DNA from: Copromyces sp. CBS 386.78
Lineage: Eukaryota; Ascomycota; Sordariomycetes; Sordariales; Sordariaceae
Assembly (NCBI GenBank): GCA_030685235.1
Contig: MU839095.1
Coordinates: forward strand, 248,001-312,000
Direction of reading: 5' to 3'
DNA length: 64,000 bases
Shown: in pieces, positions 55,978 through 64,000 of the stretch
How positions within the stretch are numbered: the first letter of the stretch is position 1
Layout of the letters: each line of letters opens with the position of its first letter
Notes under the pieces: generated by a model
The model's database searches: none
Seen by the model: the letters and a program-made list of their open reading frames with translations, nothing else
Told to the model about the DNA's origin: nothing
Program-made: the position numbers and the translations under genes

Positions 55978-56502
55978 TGGGGTGGAACTCCGGCCAGGCG
56001 TAGATCATCCCAACACTGTCCTGGTGGCAGACATAGCTGGACTGTACTGGACTGGAGTGACTCCGAAAGCACTGGTTGCTCTGAAATATTAGTGCGATTT
56101 CTCCCGATGGTCTCTGCCAGAGTTGGACCACTTGTACGGCAGGCACATTGGATATAAAAGCCACAAAGCGTGTATACGTGGCATGAGTAATGGTGAATGG
56201 GTAATAGAAGATAACTTGTCCTTCGTCAGGGATACAACGAAAGATGATTCATACGTACGAGGAGTTATTACTACTGTAGATACAACATAGAGGTTATAAG
56301 GCGGGACACGGACTGCCGTTCATGGGATAGAACATTATTATATTATCATATGTTGCCTGAAAACTGTTGCATTTCACGTTCTTCTTCTTGCCCGCTCTAC
56401 ATACGGTTCGTTACTTACCTGACTTACGCTTCATGGTGTAAGTGTCAGACTGACTAGAAGGGAACCACCGCTACTTATCATACTCGCTACATAGGTAACA
56501 TA

Positions 56503-56775
56503 CAGTCCAGTACTGTTTTGTTCGTTAGCTCGAGACCGCGAGTCAACCTTCCTAGGCATTTTCAAATCCGATGCATGTGTTCCAATCGATGAATGAGGTT
56601 TAGTATATCTTTTTCTCAGCTCCTGAACATGTCATTTTCAGACTTGTTGAAGCATTTTCGACGGGTACTTGGCCATTTCAATACGTCCCCGCAAAGTTCT
56701 GGATAGCTCGGTGTAAATCTCGTCCAAGATAACAGGAGTATCAAGCTAACAAACAAACAAATTAGTATCAGATTG
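56503..56775. mobile_element. MITE family 1, copy E
   Basis: This is a 273-bp element flanked by TA (56501-56502 and 56776-56777). The inverted ends are CAGTCCAGTACTGTTTTGTT and CAATCTGATACTAATTTGTT, followed on both sides by the TTAGCT motif. The interior aligns with copy C. Confidence 0.8.
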
Positions 56776-57916
56776 TATACGGCATTAGGGATGGTGGCGA
56801 CGGTAGGGTACCAACCTATGTACGTAGTGAGCGATCGCCATAGAGGTAGTCGTCATTTGTGAAACCCTCCTCCCCTGAGCCTCCCCCTCCTCCTCGAGTA
56901 AGTAACTGAAAGCAGCGAGAGGTACGTACCCAGATACTTCTAACTGGTGCGAAGGAGCGTACCTACCAGTAAGCAAGCCACACACATCGGCTTCAAGTTC
57001 AAACACACAAGATAGATGTTGCATGATGGTACGCGATACGTCGAGGTCGAACTGGACGTTACGAAGGCCACAGAATAGAATACATAATGATTATATTAAT
57101 GAATAGTTTCCCGACAGCAACAGGAGGGCGGATGGAACTAGCATATATATATATTTACATAGGGAGTGTTCTGCTAGACATTCCATAAGGGAGTTGCTAA
57201 CATCAATGTTCCATTAGACTTTCAATGACGATTAGTTCCAGTTTTGTCTTTACTGCTCTCTTCACTTTTCTCTTCACTTCTCCTTTTACTTTCCCCTTCG
57301 TTTCAGTCTCTCTCTTCACTTTTCTCCTCACCCTCTCTTTACTTTTCTCTTCACTTCTCTTTTTACTTCTCCCAACACCTCTGCCTTCACCGTCACTTCA
57401 ATTCGTGGTCTGAATTTTCAAAGTTTCTCGTTGGCTAGCTGGTTGTTTCTGGTCCTACCTATTGTTGTTCATGACATGACAGAAATGAATGACAGAGAGA
57501 GCCCCAAGACAGACAACTCAACGCAAACTTCATAGTTGGAGACTATAACGGTTTCGGTATCGATTTCGGCCCGAAACGCGCAAGGTTGTCTTCATATACC
57601 GGCCGAAGTCTTTTTTCTTCTTCGGGCCGCGTGGATATCGACGGATTCTCCTTTGTGCGTTATGTACCGAGACTGTTCTTTCCTGTCGTCTCGCTACAAA
57701 ATACTTTATTGGCAAGGCTAGGCACGGGCCCAAACGGCGGTTCAGTCACTCCGTTTGAGGATACAACTGAAACATACCTAGAAGATAACGGAATGACCGG
57801 AGAAGCGGTTGCCCGACGTTGGTCACTGGGAAGGGGGAGGAGAGGAGATGAGGTGCAGGAGGAATGTGTACTTGGTACCTAGGCGATGGGGTGGTAACAA
57901 TAAACCGAATATGTTA

Positions 57917-58235
57917 CCGTATCGACTCGGGGCATCCGTTTTTAGGTTCCAAGGAAATCAGGCATAGTCTGCAAACATTGATACTGCAACATTCATACCC
58001 ACTAGAAATTGTATGCAAGACGGTAATTCTGAATGTCCCCACCCTCCAGCTCGCTGTCTTTATTAGGGGGGAAAAGACATGGCACTAGAAGAATCGAATT
58101 TATGGTGCTCCGGGCTCTCCAGCTGTCTCCCCCACTCTTTTTCCCGGGCATGAAAAGCACATATTCGTGCAGTGTGCTTACAGATTCTGCCTGATTTCCT
58201 TGGAACCTAAAAACGGATGCCCCGAGTCGATCCGG
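57917..58235. mobile_element. MITE family 2, copy F
   Basis: This is a 319-bp element with inverted ends of about 48 bp differing at one base (TACCGTATCG versus TACCGGATCG, then CGGGGCATCCGTTTTTAGG and onward). TA lies at both borders (57915-57916 and 58236-58237). The interior shares blocks with the neighbouring copy G, including CCCACCCTCCAG and GTCTCCCCCAC. It is non-coding. Confidence 0.88.
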
Positions 58236-58437
58236 TACCGCCATTACACATTCAAGTGTCTCTCTTATACCTTTAGACCCAGCCTCTAAGCATTTTCTAG
58301 ATTGGATAATCCGTCATGGACTCTTTTTAATACATTTCTAGTTTTTTGTGATCCCCATAACAGTTTTGTGACCGTCTTTCCTAGACAAAGCGAGGCGTGT
58401 TGGACTGTTCATGTTCTATTTTTTTTTTTTACCACTA

Positions 58438-58772
58438 CCGTATAATCTCGGGAAATTGGATTTCGGGAAACCGCTTTTTAGGCACATTTACGTACAGATT
58501 TAAGCACATATTACAGCATATGTGCCAACCGTACCCTCTGTGAAGGAGGGTAAAATCTGGCGCCCCACCCTCCAGTCCTAGCCAGACTAATAAGGGAAAA
58601 AGATAGGGCATAGACTGGAAACAATAATTTCGAATTTACAGCTCTCCGCGGTGGCAACATGTCTCCCCCACCCAAGTTGGCAGGCATACAGATGCCTGGC
58701 ATCAGGCAGGAAAATGGCATATATGTGCCTGAAAAGCGGTTTCCCGAAATCCAATTTCCCGAGATTATACGG
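58438..58772. mobile_element. MITE family 2, copy G
   Basis: This is a 335-bp element with inverted ends of about 50 bp differing at one base (CCGTATAATCTCGGGAAATT onward). TA lies at both borders (58436-58437 and 58773-58774). It is related to copy F, 200 bp away, by end structure (CCGTAT...CTCGGG...CTTTTTAGG) and interior blocks, but clearly diverged. Confidence 0.88.
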
Positions 58773-59743
58773 TACTTCACTTTGTAGATGTAGAAGCATG
58801 CCGGGTTTGCATACTACACAGTCAACTTTGCATGCCGAGGCTCCCTGTCACTGGTTTTTGTTTCGAAAAGTCATGGCACATGGTCTTCCGTGCTGGGCAA
58901 GTTTGAGCGCAGAGTACATGTCATGCGCCTGCAACTCTAATATCATGATGCGATCTCGCAGCGTCCGTGCCGGCCGTTGGGAGCCTGTGAACAAGGATTG
59001 TGGGTGAGCTGACATGTGATTGTCTTTTTTGAGAGGTTTGGTCAAAACAACCCGCATGGCAGTGATTCATTCAGAATGTGCGGCTCCAAGTCACCCAAAT
59101 GAAAGCAGTGTTGTGGTAAGGAGCCAGAATGTATGGAATAATATGTATTGTATTGGGCAATCTGTTCGATGATTACCGTGATCACTAAACCTTCTCATAA
59201 CTGTTGCCCATATGCTTGAATGTTCCTCCTAGCCCTCCCAATCTGAATGTACCCATCCTCAATACCCATGAGTGTTCATACATCGTCTCCTGGTCAACCA
59301 TGCCAGTCTTGTGAAGGAACGATACCATAATAACCGAGACCTAATTCGTACAGAAAAACAAGACAACAGCTCGTTCCTCTCAACCTGATAAAACCGTGTA
59401 GTAAACTCGTTTCGTCATTTCTGATCGCTCGCCTGCTTGGCCCGGAAAAAGACCGGCGTATGTGACTTTGCCGGCAAAAAAAGAACAAGACAATGACTCA
59501 TTAGTGATTTCCTTCGATTAGTTTCCCCTCCTGAAAATGAACCTGTACCATAGTTTATGTCCGGTTTTGTTTTCTTCTAGGCCTGGCCCGACAGGAGAAC
59601 ATAACCTTTCCCTAAACTCCGGTGCATGAGGGCGGAGCAAACTGATGCCCCAGACCCAAAACAAAAGAACACATATGTCATGTTGTAAACACCAGTGCAA
59701 AAAAAAAAAAAAAAAAGACAAGCTAGTGGTTCATGGACGGCGC

Positions 59744-60595
59744 TCAGTCCATGTAAAAGTCACCCTTCAGAATACGCTCCTGGAAGGGATCAGGCTTTTG
59801 TGGGACAGGTCGAGGTTTCGGTGCTTGGGCGGGAGGTGCCGGCATGTCGGAGATAGATTTGGCCCGGTCATGTTGAGGGGTTGAAGCTGGCGGAGATGGG
59901 CGTCTGAAGCCGGCGCCAGGAGGCGAGCCACCGAGGCCCGAGGCAAAGGAGAATGAGGACCGGTGACCAGAAACGGTGCTCTCAGCACGGGATCGAAGCT
60001 GCTCGGACCAGTTGAAGCCTTGCTCTGAACGAAGAAATAACAAGTCAGAAGGGGTCTTAAGTGGAGTAGCAATGTTTGCCTGTGAAGGCGTCCTTCCCCA
60101 AGTGTAATTACCAATGCCCGGGGACGAGACAGGCGGAGGAGTAGGAGGAGGGCCACGAAGGGAAGTGCTATCAATGCGGATTGGTGGGGACGGCCTACCA
60201 TTTGTCCCAGGGCTAACACCACCCCGAGGGCCTCGAGCGCCGCCTAGGCTCATACGGCGGCCGAAGGGGACGGCTGGGGCGGTGCGGGCGGGATCGTCCT
60301 CATCAATGGCATTCTCTTCGGCCAGTTCCGAGTTGTTGGTGGAGAGACTGCCACGACGCATAAAGGAAGCCGACGGCGATGTTCCGGACAGGCCGAGGGT
60401 GGTGATGGAGAGTCTCCGACGTTGCTCGTTGATGGCGGCAGAGGTTCCGGGGAAGTTTGTTGGCTGGGCCTGTGAGATGGAGTTGCTTCGGAAGAGGCTT
60501 GCCAAAGCGGCGGAAGGAGCAGTCACGGAACCCCGTCTCTGCTGGCGCGCCATATCGTTGTTGTTCTGATTCGAGTTGCTGTTGTCGGAAGACAT
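59744..60595 (-). CDS. Conserved-type Ser/Pro-rich fungal protein of unknown function
   Basis: I do not know its function. From the ATG at 60595 (context TTCACCATG) the protein begins MSSDNSNSNQNNNDMARQQR. The frame is open upstream to another ATG at 60706, less likely as start. It has many phosphosite-like RRxS motifs (QQRRGSV, QRRRLSI, MRRGSL, GRRMSLG), a Pro-rich middle, GFNWSEQLRSRAES, FRRPSPP, and the C-terminus KPDPFQERILKGDFYMD. An 87-nt in-frame segment (60111-60025) has a GTAATT donor, a CTGAC branch-like site and a TTCAG acceptor. I think it is an intron, giving exons 60595-60112 and 59744-60024 and 254 residues; retained, the protein would have 283. The repeated basic RRxS sites suggest regulation by a PKA-type kinase, which is inference. 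Confidence 0.8.
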   Translation of the reverse strand: MSSDNSNSNQNNNDMARQQRRGSVTAPSAALASLFRSNSISQAQPTNFPGTSAAINEQRRRLSITTLGLSGTSPSASFMRRGSLSTNNSELAEENAIDEDDPARTAPAVPFGRRMSLGGARGPRGGVSPGTNGRPSPPIRIDSTSLRGPPPTPPPVSSPGIGNYTWGRTPSQANIATPLKTPSDLLFLRSEQGFNWSEQLRSRAESTVSGHRSSFSFASGLGGSPPGAGFRRPSPPASTPQHDRAKSISDMPAPPAQAPKPRPVPQKPDPFQERILKGDFYMD

Positions 60596-63500
60596 GGTGA
60601 AGGAGGCGGACAGGTGGCGGCAAGATGAAAGGGGGATATATAGGTAGTCTGAGTAAAGTAAGGGACTGTTCTGGCCCGGTCTGTGTTGATGGTCCTGTTG
60701 GAACAAGTGGCGTAGAAACGGTAACGGTTTCGAAGGTGAGTGGAGGATGGTGCGGTTGTTGTTTTCGTGAAAGACGAGCTCGTACGTTTGCAGGTGGCAG
60801 TGGTTCGAGTTGCGTGTAACCCGATGCAGTCGGTGTTGTAGAGGTGAAACGCAGCCGTTAGGGGGTAGTCGGGCGGGGCCGAATGACGACTGAGGCGTGC
60901 GAGGGGAGGTTTATAGACGGCAGGAATGATGTGATGCTATCAGACTGCTCCAGATTGCGCACTCTATCTGCAGCTGAGTCAAACCGCTAATCCCCTGCAA
61001 TGGAATTATAATTGATGGGCCAAACAGCAAAAACGATCGACACTTGCCGTGTCTCGTTCAACCCGACCGTGCCGTGCTGCGTTGCTGTGCTGTTTGCTCT
61101 CTAGAAAGATGCCCGGGCAGATACCGTCACCGTCGCCGCCTTTGTAGTCGGGGCTGACGTCGCAATATCTCCCGTCTCTCGGTTGAATTGAGTGAGCTAT
61201 CCGGGACTGGATCAGGCAGTCGGACGGACTCTATCTTATCTTGCCAACTTCTTTGTTTCCCCGCTAGCAGTGAGGACAGAAAGATGGGCAAATGTCCGCT
61301 TCAAGTTACACCTTCTTGCTTCTCTTTGTTGCGAGTGGTTTGGAAAGGTGTCGGGACTTGGAGCTTCAGAGAAATGATGATGAACGAGGAATTGGGGATG
61401 AGGTGCCAGGAGGGAAACTGGAGGCAAGAGGGGGATAATGTACACTTTCCTTGGTCTATTAGACTCTTAAAGAGGGGAGACAAAGGCCCCAAGAACCCCT
61501 ACCTAGCCACATGTACCCTCAAAGGGGCGCATCACAGCGGGAAGGTTCCGTACGTACCTAGTGTATCTCATGCAGCTGAGCATGATAATCAACTATTGAC
61601 CCAATGGCTTACCGTTTGACGAGATGATTGCCCACCAGACAGCCAATCGGCGATCATCGGGCTACCATTGTGTGCTCAAAAGAGCTAGCAGCAAGTGTCA
61701 ATACCTAGTGAAATCGGATGGCAGTGCAAGTCTGCCGATCAGTTCTTGTCTGCACTGTTGGAGTGACAGGCGAAGGCAGAAGCACGCGAGACGCCGTCCG
61801 CGATGGATTGGCTCCGCACACAGCCATAGTGGAGATGCCATTTATCTTCTCATCCAATAAAAGCTGCTTGTATCTGTTCTTCGTTTGAGGGTCTTCTCCT
61901 TGTTTGTACTAGCGGGCCATTGGGGACTGCGGGGGAAGCCAGCAGCGTCCGACGCTAACAATTAAGCTTGCGCTAGAGTGAGCCAACAGGAGGTTGCCGG
62001 TCGACGTCACGGCGACCGGTTACGGCTACCCCCTTGTCAAGATGTTTGCGGGGTAAGAAACCGCGAATGTGAGTGGTTGGGACTGGCGTCACTGCAATCT
62101 GCAACTGGACCACACGAAGTCTGAAATGCCGTCTGAGTTGCTCCTTCTGTTGGAGCTACTGTAGGTTCAAGTTCAACATGTCTTATCTGCGAGTCTGCGC
62201 AGGGATTGTCGTGACGACGGACCGTGGCTTCCTGTCTTAAGAGTTTCGCCTCCTGCCAAACAGCTCCTGCTTGTCACACTTGTCGTGTTCTGCGAGGCAG
62301 TACGCACTGAATGGAAGGCACGTCCAAGTTGGGCGTTTCATAACATCACTTGGCTTTTAGGCTTTAACTTTTCTCCCTTCTTCCTTCTCTTCTACGTACC
62401 TACAGTTCATCCGCCATCCTAGCTGGCTCCTTGGGGATGCAAAATGCACGTGTCAGCACAATCTGTGCATACCTACCTTAGTCCAAGCTGTGTTCCTTCC
62501 TATCCATATGCGGCTTCCATTTGTCGATTCCGTCCAATGGAAGCTGCCAGAAGGTTCGTCTATCAACATGGACACTTGAAGCCACCTGGCATCTTATCAC
62601 GGAGATGGGCTCCGCCCGTGTTAGTGACTTCTACATTTCAAAGATGGTGTAGTAGCCCAGTGTTTGCCATTCCCTTCGACTGCTTCCACTTCCCTCCAGG
62701 TCCCAGCGTCCTTCCATAGGAAATCCGCCAAGTGGACCGGGTTGATATGTGGACAGGCTTGATCCTTCTTGCTGTACCAGCGTTACACAGAAGGGCCTCT
62801 ATGCAGTATAGGATCTGACCAATTCCATGCCGCCAAGACGTGCCTTGGAGATGTCAGAGAATCCCCCTTGCCTTCACTTCGAAGACCACCACGGACCGCC
62901 CACCAACACTGAGGTACATACGCCGGTAAACATCCTGCATACACCCCCTTTGTGACTAGCCAATTGGCTCTCCAGATAGGAAACCCAGGTCGTCAAAGGG
63001 ATCTAACAGATCTGGCCGACCTCGCCTACCATCAGCCGGTGAGCCTCGAGAGGTCCGAGAAGCCCGGCAAAAACCCCCCCCTCCTTGTGTACCTTCACCC
63101 ACCACATCTGCAATGAAAGACAGATTGGCGAGGCGGCCATGCTCCCAACAACCATCACAATCCGTGTTCCACCCTCACTGGTTCGTTGTGGCAAACTAAG
63201 CTATATTGCATGCAGCACACCATTACAATAGACCGCGTCCCCTCACTTTCTGACTTTGACACCCAATTCATCTTTGTAAGTTACGAATTCCGGTTGGTGT
63301 AACTCCGATATGGTCTACCCGTGGTCTCTCCAGCACACAGATTGCGAGTCTTTCGTAGCGAAGATCTTCCATTCGCATGCTCTCGGGCAGAATTCCTCAA
63401 TGCGTTATTATGGTTGGTTCATCTCAATATCTCAGGCGGCAATGACGCAGAATTGCGCATGATGATGGTTGAGACAGACGAGCCATATGCAAGATAAGCT

Positions 63501-64000
63501 CAACGTGAAGACCTAGATCATTAAGTGACAGCGTAGAAGCCTGTCAGAAAGTGGCGCCGAGTCAACCCCTAACACATTGACGGAATAGGAGAAAGCTCTT
63601 ACATACCTTGAGTCGAATTGTGACAGGCTGTCTTTCTGAACGTTGTTTCGTCTTCCTTGATATGTCCTCTCCGTTAGACCCCTGGCTTTTCATTGTTTCT
63701 CAACTTTGTTCACCTCTTCACGAGCCCTTGAGACCGCTGTTACCCCGCGCTATCCATAGGCCTTAGCACAATCTCTATTTGGTTGTTACCCAACGTTGCC
63801 TCTCAAAGGTTTCAGTCCGTCCCGGATAGATGCATGATTGTGAGCCGATTGACCACTGCTGGCGTAGAAGTCTCTTCGACTTCCCGCTTCTCTCGTTCGA
63901 GAAACTACCCATTCTGGCCTGCTTGGGTTTAGCATGAGCCGATGTTATTCCGTTCATTATGCACTTTCCGAATGCCCATAAAAAGGAGTAAAATAAGAGA
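60596..64000. other. Right-hand region without a supportable gene
   Basis: All open frames in these 3.4 kb are short and without recognisable domains. The first few hundred bases should be the promoter of the minus-strand gene at 59744-60595. A gene may begin beyond the window edge. Confidence 0.5.

Larger units (their letters stand above)
55978..59743. other. Intergenic region rich in small elements
   Basis: It contains MITE family 1 copy E (56503-56775) and two family 2 elements (57917-58235 and 58438-58772). A CT-rich tract runs from about 57244 to 57390. No protein gene is supported. Confidence 0.6.

Noticed and set aside
59701..59716. A-rich homopolymer downstream of the minus-strand gene at 59744
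   Set aside because: Could suggest a retroposed poly(A) tail, but there is no target duplication or matching gene copy beside it.

Overview
This is a stretch of filamentous-ascomycete nuclear DNA. It most resembles Sordariales of the Neurospora/Sordaria kind. The reasons are short introns (about 55-165 nt) with GTRNGT donors and CTRAC-type branch sites, an ATP synthase alpha protein close to the Neurospora one, long intergenic spaces, and an AT-rich transposon whose damage is almost all C-to-T/G-to-A, as expected of repeat-induced point mutation (RIP). I found no tRNA, rRNA, CRISPR array or operon. Placing the window in Sordariales is an inference from sequence style.

Layout. 1-4.6 kb: gene-poor, with two small inverted-repeat elements. 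4.6-10.0 kb, minus strand: an NAD(P)H-hydrate dehydratase (metabolite repair), then the six-exon mitochondrial ATP synthase alpha gene. 12.1-17.7 kb: a type II membrane dipeptidyl aminopeptidase (+), a secreted GH131 glucanase (+) and a small secreted Asn-rich protein (-). 20.0-26.4 kb: a PRA1-family Golgi/ER protein, a tightly following Ser/Arg-rich protein, a basic membrane-associated protein (-) and a thioredoxin-like/PITH protein. 26.4-29.8 kb: no supportable gene. 29.8-37.1 kb: a 2EXR-domain protein, an MFS transporter and a His/Pro/Lys-rich protein whose start codon appears to be made by splicing. 38.3-42.9 kb: a complete but dead PIF/Harbinger transposon. 43-46.5 kb: no gene seen. 46.5-56.0 kb: a PX-PH-RhoGAP protein of Bem3 type and a WAR1-like Zn2Cys6 transcription factor. 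56-64 kb: three more small elements, one conserved Ser-rich protein (-) and about 3.4 kb of apparently empty 3' sequence.

The most interesting content is in the mobile DNA. The Harbinger element (38276-42850, TTA target duplication) still shows both of its genes in tail-to-tail order, a Myb/SANT-like DNA-binding protein and a DDE transposase, each full of RIP-type stops. Each gene was hit by a further element: a 243-bp MITE that looks un-RIPped, and a 404-bp near-perfect palindrome whose removal restores the transposase frame exactly. A separate TA-flanked MITE family occurs five times between genes, and a second TA-flanked family occurs twice side by side. The 450-nt intron of the ATP synthase gene carries a 21-bp minisatellite, and its last 80 or so bases are repeated exactly, inverted, about 3 kb away.

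The genes are mostly unrelated housekeeping, secretory and regulatory genes; nothing suggests a biosynthetic or defence cluster.
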